Source: Limosilactobacillus ingluviei DSM 15946 (GTDB taxonomy: Bacteria > Bacillota > Bacilli > Lactobacillales > Lactobacillaceae). From it: DNA of 45,208 nucleotides. The stretch lies in the NCBI RefSeq assembly GCF_001435775.1, contig NZ_AZFK01000088.1, positions 1 to 45,208 on the forward strand, in the 5' to 3' direction. Under the pieces are notes generated by a model. That model saw nothing but the letters and a program-made list of their open reading frames with translations, was not told the DNA's origin and searched no databases. Position 1 is the first letter of the stretch; the number at the start of each line of letters is the position of its first letter. Below are positions 13,954-21,835 of the stretch, piece by piece. The translations under genes were made by a program, and so were the position numbers.

Positions 13954-14835
13954 ATGCTCTTGCGTCAGCTCGATTACTTCGTCAAAGTCGTTGAAAATAA
14001 CAGTTTCACCAAGGCTGCGGCCCAGGCCTATATTTCGCAATCGGCCATTTCCCAGCAGATCCAGGCCCTGGAAAAGGATCTCGGCGTCGATTTGATGGTC
14101 CGCCAACACCGCAGCTTCGCCCTCACCCCCGCCGGCGAATACCTCTACCGCCACGCGCCCCAGCTCTTAGCCCAGGCCAAGGAATTAAAGGAAAGCACGA
14201 TCAGCGTCGGCCACACCAACACTACCCACCTGACGATCGGCTGCGTGCGGTCCTACATCGGCCCGGAATTCAATCAGGCGGTCGCCAGCTTTAACCAGCA
14301 ACATCCCCACTTAGAATTAAGCATTACCCTGGGCAACCACGAAGAACTGTTTGACGCCTTGCGGCAAGAAAAGGTCGACCTGGTCTTTAACGACCAGCGC
14401 CACCCTGAATCCGAAGCCTACACCAGCCGGCGGATCATCACCACCCAAAAGATGGTCGAAGTCTCGGCCAACCAATCCTTAACCGGGCCGGTCACCGCCC
14501 CGCAGTTGTCCGCGCTCCCTTGTTATATCCTGGCCGCTTCGGATCAAGAGGCCGGCGAAATTCGCTACTACCGCGAAGCCCTCGGGATTACCAGTCCCTT
14601 GCGCTTTGCAACTAGCCTGCGCGAGGCCCGGCTGATGGTGGCGGCCAACCAGGGCTGGCTGTTGACCGATCAACTCAGCGATCATCCCGCCGTCCCCGCC
14701 GCCATTAAACTTCTGCCCTTTACTGACCCACACCACGCACCCATCTACCAACCCTACTTTCTCTTTTGGAAGCGGCAGATGACGACGTTGATTAACGATG
14801 CCTTTGACGAAACACTGCAGGAACAGTTCAGCTAG
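13954..14835 (+). CDS. LysR family transcriptional regulator
   Basis: The 293-residue product has a LysR winged helix-turn-helix at residues 1-60 (LRQLDYFVKVVENNSFTKAA, then ISQSAISQQIQALEKDLG and RQHRSFALTPAGEYL), a linker helix, and a periplasmic-binding-like effector domain from about 90. A good AAGGAGATAAATAAGT site supports the ATG. The first gene of a two-gene unit ending at a bidirectional terminator, it is divergent from the alkyltransferase gene. LysR proteins usually control the divergent gene and themselves. The pxp operon is too far for a safe link. The effector cannot be predicted. Confidence 0.93.
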   Translation: MLLRQLDYFVKVVENNSFTKAAAQAYISQSAISQQIQALEKDLGVDLMVRQHRSFALTPAGEYLYRHAPQLLAQAKELKESTISVGHTNTTHLTIGCVRSYIGPEFNQAVASFNQQHPHLELSITLGNHEELFDALRQEKVDLVFNDQRHPESEAYTSRRIITTQKMVEVSANQSLTGPVTAPQLSALPCYILAASDQEAGEIRYYREALGITSPLRFATSLREARLMVAANQGWLLTDQLSDHPAVPAAIKLLPFTDPHHAPIYQPYFLFWKRQMTTLINDAFDETLQEQFS

Positions 14836-14837
14836 TT

Positions 14838-15191
14838 TTGTCAAGCTACGTGTTGGATGCCTTAGCGCTAAAGGCCACTGTCGACCACGACCTGGCCTAC
14901 TATGACCGGGAAGTGACCCAAGACTACTTGCACGCTGTTGAGTTTACTCCGCTGGCCCAAATTGATGCTCCCGGGCTAATCGCCGCGTTGCAAACGCTGC
15001 GCCAACGCCGGCGGCAGGTCAAAGACCTCAGTTTGTTGCTAAACGCGTTCGATACCGCCTTTGACGCCAATCGTTTTTGGCAGGCGCTCAACGTCAGCGC
15101 AACCGGCATTAAATATCAGGTCCGTTCGGCTCAGGCTGCTGCGGCCCTGCCTACCCTGTGTCAGCTGCCGATTACGCCCGAAACCGATTAA
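14838..15191 (+). CDS. Uncharacterised protein co-transcribed with lysR
   Basis: A 117-codon frame begins with TTG two bases after the lysR stop and ends 7 bases before the terminator. The product has a hydrophilic helical character: YDREVTQDYLHAVEFTPL, an LRQRRRQVKDLSLLL basic stretch near 55, then NRFWQALNVSATG and a C-terminal PITPETD. There is no signal or membrane segment. No clear Shine-Dalgarno precedes the TTG (a weak AGGA lies 15 bases upstream inside lysR); an in-frame GTG at 14850 is an alternative. Translation by coupling to lysR is likely. I do not recognise the family and give no function. Confidence 0.6.
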   Translation: MSSYVLDALALKATVDHDLAYYDREVTQDYLHAVEFTPLAQIDAPGLIAALQTLRQRRRQVKDLSLLLNAFDTAFDANRFWQALNVSATGIKYQVRSAQAAAALPTLCQLPITPETD

Positions 15192-15194
15192 AGC

Positions 15195-15236
15195 AAAAAA
15201 TGGGAACTACCCCCAACGGGCGGTTCCCATTTTATT
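15195..15236. terminator. Bidirectional terminator
   Basis: AAATGGGAAC (15198-15207) and GTTCCCATTT (15223-15232) pair perfectly. TTTATTTA follows on the plus strand and TTTTTTGC on the minus strand. It serves the lysR unit and the small peptide gene that ends at 15239. Confidence 0.85.
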
Positions 15237-15238
15237 TA

Positions 15239-15373
15239 CTAATGCTGGTGCCGGCAATGGCCTGCCTGACAGGGGCAAAGATGCTTCGCATGGTAAGCCA
15301 AGCTGCAGACGTTGATCACCAACGAACCCAGGGCCACGACTAAGCCTAATTGGTGTAAATGTTTATTAGTCAT
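15239..15373 (-). CDS. 44-residue membrane peptide with Cys/His-rich tail
   Basis: A perfect GAGGAGGAAAAAGTG ribosome binding region precedes the ATG at 15373, opening a 44-codon frame that stops next to the bidirectional terminator. Residues 1-8 are polar (MTNKHLHQ), 9-26 form one hydrophobic segment (LGLVVALGSLVINVCSLA), and the tail from 28 reads HAKHLCPCQAGHCRHQH, with three Cys and five His in 17 residues. That tail looks able to bind a metal or heme, and the segment would anchor it in the membrane. With positive charges on both sides the topology is unclear. It is too short for usual gene calling. Function is unknown; a metal-responsive or stress role is only a guess. Confidence 0.65.
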   Translation of the reverse strand: MTNKHLHQLGLVVALGSLVINVCSLAYHAKHLCPCQAGHCRHQH

Positions 15374-15470
15374 CACTTTTTCCTCCTCAAGAAAGCGTTT
15401 GCCTTAACTTGAGGATACCACATTTTCAGCTCCAATGCCGCGAAATTGGTCCGCCTTATCACGAGGACCG

Positions 15471-15755
15471 TTACCCCCAGGCCAAGCGAAGGCCCAGGTC
15501 AACCGCCGTTAAAATGGTGGCCACGCCAAAAGCTCTCAGCGTCCACCAGTAGTAAACCTTAACGGCCGGGCCCGTCCGTTGCACGAGCCAGTAGACCACC
15601 AGCAATACCCCGTTCTCAAATAGAAAGCCGGCAACGGACCCGAAGCTCGCTCCGGTCATCCCCTGGCGGGCCAAGGTCGCCCCCAGCCCCACCGCGTTCA
15701 TGACCAACATGCTGACGACACACCCGGTGATAAATTTAGGACCGCTTTTTAACAT
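15471..15755 (-). CDS. Small integral membrane protein (94 aa)
   Basis: The 94-residue product has three hydrophobic segments, near 8-28, 40-60 and 68-90, with short polar loops. Near the end of segment 2 is VYWLVQRTGPAVKVYYWW. The start at 15755 has an AAAGGAAGCGG ribosome binding site and lies 19 bases after the rlmL/ypsC gene, so the two are probably co-transcribed. I do not recognise a characterised family. Nothing catalytic is visible. Lactobacillus genomes carry many such short membrane proteins, and no function is assigned. Confidence 0.7.
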   Translation of the reverse strand: MLKSGPKFITGCVVSMLVMNAVGLGATLARQGMTGASFGSVAGFLFENGVLLVVYWLVQRTGPAVKVYYWWTLRAFGVATILTAVDLGLRLAWG

Positions 15756-15773
15756 CGTCCGCTTCCTTTCTGC

Positions 15774-16907
15774 TTAACGCTGCTTTTTGCCCCAGTACTG
15801 GAAGAGGTCGGTCCGCAGCGCCCCGTTGTATAATTTACGCCGCTTGGTGGCCGGGGCCCCGTAGTAAGTTTCAAATTCCAGGTCGGCGGTCAAAATGTAC
15901 TTGGACCAGGTTGGCATCGCCCGGTAGAGCTGCCCCATCTGCCGGTACAATTCCCGGACGCTGGCCAGATCGCTCAGCCGTTCCCCGTACGGTGGGTTGG
16001 CGACCAAAACCCCGTTCAGCTTGTCGGTGTGCCAATCCTTAACCGCCAATTGCTTAAAGGTGATGGCTTGTGATAAGCCGGCCGCCCGCGCGTTGGCCTT
16101 AGCAATTTCAATCATTTGTCCGTCAATATCGTAACCAGTAATGTCTAATTCCACGTCGTAATCGGCCGCATCCAGCGCCGCATCGCGCAGGTCATCGCTT
16201 AAGCCGGCCGGAACCAGATTAACCCACCGCTCGGCCGCAAACTCGCGGTTAAGCCCCGGGGCAATATTGTAGCCAATCAGCGCCGCTTCAATCGGAATCG
16301 TCCCCGACCCACACACCGGATCGACAAAGGGGTTGTCCGGGAACCAGTGGGCCAAGCTGACCAGGGCCGCGGCCAGATTTTCCTTCAGGGGCGCGCCCCC
16401 CTTGGCCTGACGGTAGCCGCGCTTGAAGAGGCTGCTGCCCGAGGTATCCAGGGTCAATAAGACATGATCCTTAGCAATCGCCACTTCTAGCGGGTAGGTC
16501 GCCCCGGTTTCCGGCAAGCGAGTCCGCCGGTGATAGACCTGGCTGAGCCGTTCAACAATCGCCTTTTTTACCATTGCTTGGACCGTCGGCACGTGGTGCA
16601 GTTGGGAGTGGTGACTCTTGCCTTCCACCGGGAAATTGGCGTCTAGGGGCAAGAGGTCTTCCCAGGCTAAGGCCTTGGTTTGTTCAAATAATTCATCAAA
16701 ATTCCGGGCATCAAATTCTCCCACTACGATCTTCACCCGGTCGGCGATCCGCAGCCACAGGTTGGTCCGCAAGACGTCGCTCATCGTCCCTTCAAAGCGG
16801 ACCCGGCCGTTTTCGACTTGGGTCTGATAACCCAGTTCCCGTAATTCCTTGCCCACCAAGGCTTCCACACCCGCCGCGGCGGTCGCAATCAATTGATACT
16901 TCTGCAC
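15774..16907 (-). CDS. rlmL: Class I SAM-dependent rRNA methyltransferase (RlmL/YpsC type)
   Basis: The 377-residue product combines an N-terminal THUMP RNA-binding domain (about 1-160) with a Rossmann methyltransferase domain. Visible motifs are SLFKRGYRQAKGGAPLKE, FVDPVCGSGTIPIEAA near 190 (SAM-binding motif I), ITGYDIDGQMIEIAKANA and the catalytic VLVANPPYGERL near 290. This family methylates N2 of guanine in 23S rRNA; it corresponds to the N-terminal half of E. coli RlmL and to Bacillus YpsC. The start is a GTG at 16907 behind GAGAGGTAAAAAT; an upstream in-frame TTG would place the ribosome binding site inside the gene. In Bacillus it lies next to rnpB and gpsB; here the BceRSAB genes separate them. 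Confidence 0.92.
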   Translation of the reverse strand: MQKYQLIATAAAGVEALVGKELRELGYQTQVENGRVRFEGTMSDVLRTNLWLRIADRVKIVVGEFDARNFDELFEQTKALAWEDLLPLDANFPVEGKSHHSQLHHVPTVQAMVKKAIVERLSQVYHRRTRLPETGATYPLEVAIAKDHVLLTLDTSGSSLFKRGYRQAKGGAPLKENLAAALVSLAHWFPDNPFVDPVCGSGTIPIEAALIGYNIAPGLNREFAAERWVNLVPAGLSDDLRDAALDAADYDVELDITGYDIDGQMIEIAKANARAAGLSQAITFKQLAVKDWHTDKLNGVLVANPPYGERLSDLASVRELYRQMGQLYRAMPTWSKYILTADLEFETYYGAPATKRRKLYNGALRTDLFQYWGKKQR

Positions 16908-16953
16908 ATTTTTACCTCTCAATCGTCCGGTTGTCCCAGACTGTAATCACCTA

Positions 16954-18900
16954 CTATCTTACCACATCCCCATCCGTGGGTTGACCTGAAGCAACAACTC
17001 GTTGGTACAAGCGGGTCGTGAACGCATAGACGCTCAGGTAAATGACCAGCAACAAGACCGCTACACCGACCGCAATTTTTAACTCCAACCACCCGTCATA
17101 CATACTAAAGAGCTTCAAGATCTTGTGGATCCCCGGAAAGGCCACCGCCAAATTCAGCAGGGCCCCACCCACGGGCAGCAAAAAGACGGCCAGAACCTGG
17201 GTCCGAATGGCAGCCGCCGTTTCTAGCGGCGTTAAGCCCACTGCTTGCATCGTCACAAACCGGTGGCGATCAGCCATGCCCTCGGTCAACTGCTTAAAGT
17301 AGATCACAATCGCCGTTGTAACCAGCATCGCCAAACTGATCAAAAAGCCGACAAAAATCGTGCCCCCGGTGAGGCCATTCAAAAAGGTCTTGATCGTCTG
17401 GCGCATTGACAAGTAGCTGTTGTCAGCCATTGGTAAGGCCGCCATCACGCTTTGTTCAAAGGCCAACTTTTTGGTGGTTGGTAAGGTCCGTTGGTAGTCA
17501 AAGGCCTGCACCCGGAGCTGGGGCAGTTGGACCGGCAATTGGTTAACCACCAAGTAGATCGGCGGAAAAATCGAGTGGGTCGGGTCGATGCCCCACTTAA
17601 AATGCGCCAGCCGGTGTAAGTGGTAGGTCGCCTCCCCCACCTTCAATCTGCTGGGCACCGCCTGCCCCGGCGAGTAGACGAGGGCTTGATTGGCCGCTAA
17701 CGGCACGGGATGGTGGGTGAGACGTTGATAGGTCTGACGGCTAATCAGAATCAGCGTGGCCGTATTAGAAGCCGCCCCGCCCAGTTGAGTCGAAAACTTT
17801 GCCCCGGTGATTTTTCCATACTGGGGCACCGTAATCGAATAGTCTGCCACCCGCCGGACGGCAACCCCTTGCTGGTCGGCCAATTGCACGACCGTTTGGT
17901 GAACTTGGGCGCGTTGCTTGAGCGGGGTCACGACTTGGATGGCCGCCGGGTTCCACAAGCGTTGAATTCGACTCCGCCCCACGTAAAGGCTCAGCGAACC
18001 AAACAGCAGGACCATCACGGCGGAGCACAACAGGCAGATCGTAGCTAATCCGGCCCCGTTGGCCCGCATTCGCGTCAATAAGCCAGAAATGGCGATCATC
18101 CCGCGCGGACTTTCGTAGTAGCACCGGGGCCATTTTTGCAACTGCCGCAAAATTAAAATGCTGCCGGCCATAAAGACCAAGTAAGTCCCAATCACGACCA
18201 GCAACGTCGCGCCCATAAATTGTACCAGGGCGGCCATTGATGGTTTGACACTGATCGCTTGCCAGTAAGCCAGCCCTAAGCAAAGCAGCCCCAGGCTACC
18301 ACTGAGCCACGGCGTTTTAGCCGCCGGCGCCTTTTCCAACTGGCCGGTCGTAAATAAAGCTTGCGGACTGACCTGCTGCAGCCGCCAGAGGTTAACCACA
18401 ATTAAGCCCACTAGGCCAAGTGCCAGCACGACCGCGGTCGCAGCCGTCCCCCGGGCCGACCAAAACGCCAAGTGAATCGCCGTCCCGTCAATCAGCCGCA
18501 ATAAGACCTGCCCAGCCAGCCGCGTGAAAATCGTCCCGGTGCAGACCCCCACCAGCCCGGCCGTGGCCAGAAAGCTAAACCGATCCAAGCTCATCAACCC
18601 GCCCAACTGCCAGTGCGTCATCCCCAGCATCCGATACAAGCCAAAGGCCCGGCTCTGCGCCTTGGCCAAGAAATTATCCGCGTAGCCTAAAAAGCCCAGC
18701 GTAATGGCAACGATGAAGACGATCCCAATTTGCAACAGGGCATTGGTCAAGCTGCTAAAGCCAAAATGACGCAGGCTGGGATCACTCGCCAGGGCAAACA
18801 ACAAGTAGTTAAGGGCCACGAGGACGACCGTCGCCAACCAGGCCGGCCAGTAAATCCGCCGGTGGGCTTGCCAGAGGCTGGCCAATAATTTAATCATCAT
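16954..18900 (-). CDS. BceB-type ABC transporter permease
   Basis: This 648-residue FtsX-like permease belongs to the peptide-antibiotic resistance transporters (BceB/VraG). Hydrophobic segments fall in the family order: one near the N terminus (20-40), groups near 55-80, 110-160 and 200-250, one at about 285-305, a large extracellular domain (about 310-520) that in relatives contacts the antibiotic or the histidine kinase, and three terminal helices near 525, 580 and 615. The start at 18900 (two ATGs in a row) overlaps the ATPase gene by 11 bases. It works with the ATPase and probably forms a sensing complex with the membrane histidine kinase encoded upstream. The antibiotic (bacitracin, nisin-like or other lipid II-binding peptide) cannot be named from sequence. 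Confidence 0.9.
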   Translation of the reverse strand: MMIKLLASLWQAHRRIYWPAWLATVVLVALNYLLFALASDPSLRHFGFSSLTNALLQIGIVFIVAITLGFLGYADNFLAKAQSRAFGLYRMLGMTHWQLGGLMSLDRFSFLATAGLVGVCTGTIFTRLAGQVLLRLIDGTAIHLAFWSARGTAATAVVLALGLVGLIVVNLWRLQQVSPQALFTTGQLEKAPAAKTPWLSGSLGLLCLGLAYWQAISVKPSMAALVQFMGATLLVVIGTYLVFMAGSILILRQLQKWPRCYYESPRGMIAISGLLTRMRANGAGLATICLLCSAVMVLLFGSLSLYVGRSRIQRLWNPAAIQVVTPLKQRAQVHQTVVQLADQQGVAVRRVADYSITVPQYGKITGAKFSTQLGGAASNTATLILISRQTYQRLTHHPVPLAANQALVYSPGQAVPSRLKVGEATYHLHRLAHFKWGIDPTHSIFPPIYLVVNQLPVQLPQLRVQAFDYQRTLPTTKKLAFEQSVMAALPMADNSYLSMRQTIKTFLNGLTGGTIFVGFLISLAMLVTTAIVIYFKQLTEGMADRHRFVTMQAVGLTPLETAAAIRTQVLAVFLLPVGGALLNLAVAFPGIHKILKLFSMYDGWLELKIAVGVAVLLLVIYLSVYAFTTRLYQRVVASGQPTDGDVVR

Positions 18901-19657
18901 TTGCCACGCCCCCCTTGCTTAAGGTCAGCATCGCGTTATTGATTTGACTTTGCATCGCCGCACTGGACTGCTCCTTGCGAAACAGCTCGTGGTAAATCCG
19001 CCCGTCCTTAACAAAGAGGACCCGTTGGGCATAGCTGGCAGCCACCGCACTGTGGGTAACCATCAAAATGGTTTGCCCCTGGGCATTGACCTGATTAAAA
19101 ATCGCCAGGATCTGCTGGCTGGTATTGGAATCAAGGGCGCCGGTCGGCTCATCGGCCAATAACAACGCTGGTTGCGTAATCAAAGCCCGGGCAATCGCGA
19201 CCCGTTGCTTTTGGCCCCCAGAAATTTCCTGGGGATAGCGATCCAGCAGTTCCTGCAGGCCAAGTTGTTCCGCTAAGGGCGCCAGGCGGGCTTGCATGGT
19301 CGCTAATGGCGTCCGTTTTAAAACCAGCGGTAAGAAAATATTGTCGCGGTTGGTCAAACTATCCAATAAATTAAAACTTTGAAAGACAAAGCCCAGGTGA
19401 TCACGCCGAAACTTCGCGGCTTGCTCCGCACTCAGCTGGGCTAAGTCCTGATTTTGCAAGCGGAGCTGGCCGGCCGTGGCTTGATCCAGGGTCGCCAATA
19501 AATTTAAGAGGGTCGATTTGCCGGCCCCCGATTCGCCCATAATCGCCACAAACTCCCCTGCATCAACCGTAAATGAAACGTCACGCAGCGCATGGACCGG
19601 ATGGGCGGTATTGGCCCCAAAGGTCCGGGCCACGTGTTCAAGCGTCAATAAAGTCAT
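18890..19657 (-). CDS. BceA-type ABC transporter ATP-binding protein
   Basis: The 255-residue ATPase has all nucleotide-binding motifs: Walker [13 protein letters not shown] near 42, the Q-loop FVFQSFNLL, the signature [15 protein letters not shown] near 140, Walker [12 protein letters not shown] and the H-loop MVTHS. It belongs to the MacB/BceA/LolD group that pairs with FtsX-like permeases. I chose the ATG at 19657 (MTLLTLEHV), which has an AAGGAGGAACTTG ribosome binding site; the longer frame starts inside the untranslated region. A separate promoter with candidate response-regulator sites lies upstream, so the transporter can be induced independently of the regulator genes. Confidence 0.93.
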   Translation of the reverse strand: MTLLTLEHVARTFGANTAHPVHALRDVSFTVDAGEFVAIMGESGAGKSTLLNLLATLDQATAGQLRLQNQDLAQLSAEQAAKFRRDHLGFVFQSFNLLDSLTNRDNIFLPLVLKRTPLATMQARLAPLAEQLGLQELLDRYPQEISGGQKQRVAIARALITQPALLLADEPTGALDSNTSQQILAIFNQVNAQGQTILMVTHSAVAASYAQRVLFVKDGRIYHELFRKEQSSAAMQSQINNAMLTLSKGGVANDD

Positions 19658-19701
19658 TTCAAGTTCCTCCTTGTTCGACGTCACGCGCCGTCGTTTTCTT
19701 C

Positions 19702-19765
19702 ATTATAAAAGGGCTGGGACCCCCTGCCTACTTACAGGTGGGTCACAATCCTTACAGTTTGGTAA
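19702..19765 (-). promoter_or_regulatory. Inducible promoter of bceAB with tandem operator
   Basis: On the minus strand a perfect -10 TATAAT (19702-19707) lies 17 bases from a poor -35 TAGGCA (19725-19730). Directly upstream are two copies of TTACA-N4-GGT(C/A)A at 19732-19745 and 19752-19765 (plus-strand reading), exactly 20 bases apart. This resembles the known BceR-type box TNACA-N4-TGTAA. The outer copy overlaps the histidine kinase stop codon. A weak -35 next to an activator site fits response-regulator control. Confidence 0.7.
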
Positions 19766-20696
19766 GTTTGACGTGCGCGGCGGGAAAATGAACCTCCGCT
19801 TTGATGCCGTGGGTCTGGCGATTAACCAGGGTCAGCGTCAGGTTGATCTTGGTGGCCGCTTGTTGGGCCAAATACAGGCCCATCCCCGTGGCGCGGGTAG
19901 TTTGGTGCCCATTTTGACCGGTAAAGCCGGCTTCAAAGACGCGGGGCAAATCACTGGGCGCCACCCCGGGGCCCTGGTCAATAATTTGCAGGGTCGAAGC
20001 TTGCCAAGCAAAGGTGACCACCCGGCCCGGCGGGGAGTATTTAACCGCATTGGTCACCAATTGGGTCACGATAAAGGTCAACCACTTGCGGTCACTTAAG
20101 ACCTTGACGTTTCCAATGGCAAACTGCGGCCGTAATTGCTGGGCAATCATCAGCGGGGCCAAACTTTGGACGACGGTTTGGCACAGGGCGGTCAAATCAA
20201 GCCATTCAAAGGCGAAATCGTTGGTCAAAAACTGCAGGCGCTCCGCGTTCAACAAGAGGTCTAAATTACGGTTGGCTTGGTAGAGGACCGGCTTCAGGGG
20301 GGCGGAAGCAACCGTTGGCTGTGCCGTCAGCCCTTCCAAGGCCATTAAGGCGTTTTTAATCTCGTGGGCAAAACGGTCCACATAATCGAGTTCTTGCCGC
20401 TGGCGGGCTTGTAGTTGCAACAGCTGGTGGCGATGATCTCGCTTGGCTTGGGCCAAGCGCCGAGTTAGCTCGGTTTCCACCAGCGTGCGGGGAATTAAGT
20501 TAGTCTGTTTGAGCCGCTGCTTCGTATGCCAAAGCCACCAGGCCACCCAGCCCAGCACCGGCCACAGCGAATTCCAGACCAAATCCGCAAATAAGGTCCC
20601 CGGCAAACGGTAGACATACCACAGCAGCGCCAGTAACCCCAGCAAAAGCCAGTAACCAATCGTCAAGCGCGCGGCTTCCTTACACCACTTACGCAT
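19752..20696 (-). CDS. BceS-type intramembrane-sensing histidine kinase
   Basis: The 314-residue kinase has two N-terminal helices (about 12-30 and 36-58) with almost no extracellular loop, as in BceS-type kinases that sense through the partner ABC transporter. After a basic coiled linker comes the phosphoacceptor box RFAHEIKNALMALEG (His near 113), then the N box FIVTQLVTNAVKYS, G1 IDQGPGVAPSD, F box FEAGFTG and G2 GMGLYLAQQAA. The gene overlaps the response regulator by 8 bases (ATGCGTAA). Its 3' end contains part of the operator for bceAB. Expected output is phosphorylation of the adjacent regulator when the transporter engages the antibiotic. Confidence 0.92.
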   Translation of the reverse strand: MRKWCKEAARLTIGYWLLLGLLALLWYVYRLPGTLFADLVWNSLWPVLGWVAWWLWHTKQRLKQTNLIPRTLVETELTRRLAQAKRDHRHQLLQLQARQRQELDYVDRFAHEIKNALMALEGLTAQPTVASAPLKPVLYQANRNLDLLLNAERLQFLTNDFAFEWLDLTALCQTVVQSLAPLMIAQQLRPQFAIGNVKVLSDRKWLTFIVTQLVTNAVKYSPPGRVVTFAWQASTLQIIDQGPGVAPSDLPRVFEAGFTGQNGHQTTRATGMGLYLAQQAATKINLTLTLVNRQTHGIKAEVHFPAAHVKLTKL

Positions 20697-21360
20697 CGCC
20701 TGTCACCACCCGGTAGCCCAGCCCGCGCTCCGTCCGTAAGGCAGTCGCTAAGTCTAATTGCGCTAATTTTCGGCGCAGCCGCGAAATATTCACGTTTAAG
20801 GTGTTTTCGTCTAAGTATTCCCCGCCCTGCCACAAGAGCTCCAATAGCTCCTGTTTGGTCACCGTCTGATTAGGCTTCGCCAATAAAAGTTTTAACAAGG
20901 CTGCCTGGGTGGGGGAGAGCTTCACAACCTGCGTAGCTTGGCGCAATTCATTGGTTAGGGGATTCAACGTTGCCGCCCCCAGGCGGTATTGCGGACTGGC
21001 CTGTTGGCGGCGGCGCAAGAGGGCCTGGATCTTGGCCACCAGCACGGTCATCGAAAAGGGCTTCATTAGGTAATCATCGGCCCCGGCCGCGACCGCGTGC
21101 ATTACGTTATCATCGATTGCCGCGGCGGAGATCACGATGATCGGCACCGCGCTGGTTTGACGAATCGTTTGGATCCAATAGAAACCATCAAAGCTGGGTA
21201 AGGTAATGTCACACAGCACCAAGGTGACCGTTTCATCCACCCTTTGGGCGACGTGCTGCCAGTCTTGGACGGTGGCGACTTGATATTGCCACTTTTGCAG
21301 CGTGGCAGTCATGGTCGCAATAATTTGTGGATCATCTTCAATTATCAGAATCTTGGTCAT
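20689..21360 (-). CDS. BceR-type response regulator (OmpR family)
   Basis: The 223-residue product has a receiver domain (1-118) with the acidic pair IIEDDPQ, the phosphoacceptor Asp in LVLCDITLPSFDG near residue 52, a conserved Ser/Thr region VISAA and the LMKPFS Lys near 101. It is followed by an OmpR-type winged helix (about 125-220) with the typical ENTLNVNISRLRRKL recognition helix. The start at 21360 follows GGGGGAAGGC. It lies only 30 bases after the rnpB terminator, which leaves little room for an independent promoter; low constitutive read-through from rnpB is possible. It probably binds the repeats upstream of bceA. Confidence 0.93.
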   Translation of the reverse strand: MTKILIIEDDPQIIATMTATLQKWQYQVATVQDWQHVAQRVDETVTLVLCDITLPSFDGFYWIQTIRQTSAVPIIVISAAAIDDNVMHAVAAGADDYLMKPFSMTVLVAKIQALLRRRQQASPQYRLGAATLNPLTNELRQATQVVKLSPTQAALLKLLLAKPNQTVTKQELLELLWQGGEYLDENTLNVNISRLRRKLAQLDLATALRTERGLGYRVVTGDA

Positions 21361-21390
21361 TGCCTTCCCCCACTTTCTTTCGAAATGTAA

Positions 21391-21416
21391 GAAAAAAGCC
21401 CGGTCGAAACCGGGCT
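21391..21416 (-). terminator. rnpB terminator
   Basis: AGCCCGG, a 6-base loop TTTCGA and CCGGGCT are followed by TTTTTTC on the minus strand, directly after the RNase P RNA. Confidence 0.88.
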
Positions 21417-21417
21417 G

Positions 21418-21813
21418 CCTAATTGCAGATTTCTGTAGGCCATGTTTTGTCGAAGTCTAGGTTCAGGCCAACCTAGACCGTGGTAATCATCTATCTCAGC
21501 AGTTAATAACTGCTCCCCTGGAATCGCTTCAATTCGCTATCCAAAGCTCCCCGACCGTAGTTTGGGTTTACCGCTTGAGGGGTTTACCGCGTTCCACCAA
21601 GTTGGTTTCCCAACTTGCTTCGTCACTGTGGCACTTTTCAGGAATACTCGGACCTAGCCAAAGGCCTTAGCCGTTTTTTCCGCCGTCACCGATTGCTCGG
21701 TGCCCCGCCTTATTTTTTCAGCGAGCACAAACACTACGGGCATCGCAGCCCGTGCGAGCATGGACCTTCCTAACGCAACTGAGGTTGCGCTCGATTACCC
21801 AAAACCTGCAAAA
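21418..21813 (-). ncRNA. rnpB: RNase P RNA, class B
   Basis: The minus-strand sequence aligns by eye with the Bacillus-type RNase P RNA. It has GGGTAATCG near the 5' end, AGGAAGGTCCATGCTCGCAC, GATGCCCGTAGTG, AGTGCCACAGTGACGAAG, GGTGGAACGCGGTAAACCCC, AGATAGATGATTACC and ACAAAACATGGCCTACAGAA at the 3' end. TTGCAG and CTGCAA at the two ends form helix P1. Ends are approximate. It processes tRNA 5' leaders with RnpA. It lies between gpsB and the response regulator gene, and its promoter probably overlaps the gpsB 3' end. Confidence 0.96.
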
Positions 21814-21835
21814 AATTCAATTGTCAACTAACGAA

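Noticed and set aside
13936-14154. 72-codon minus-strand ORF opposite the start of lysR
   Set aside because: Complement of the conserved LysR helix-turn-helix, without ribosome binding site.
15061-15315. Plus-strand ORFs across the end of the 117-residue gene and the terminator
   Set aside because: They run through a strong bidirectional terminator and oppose the better supported 44-residue peptide gene.
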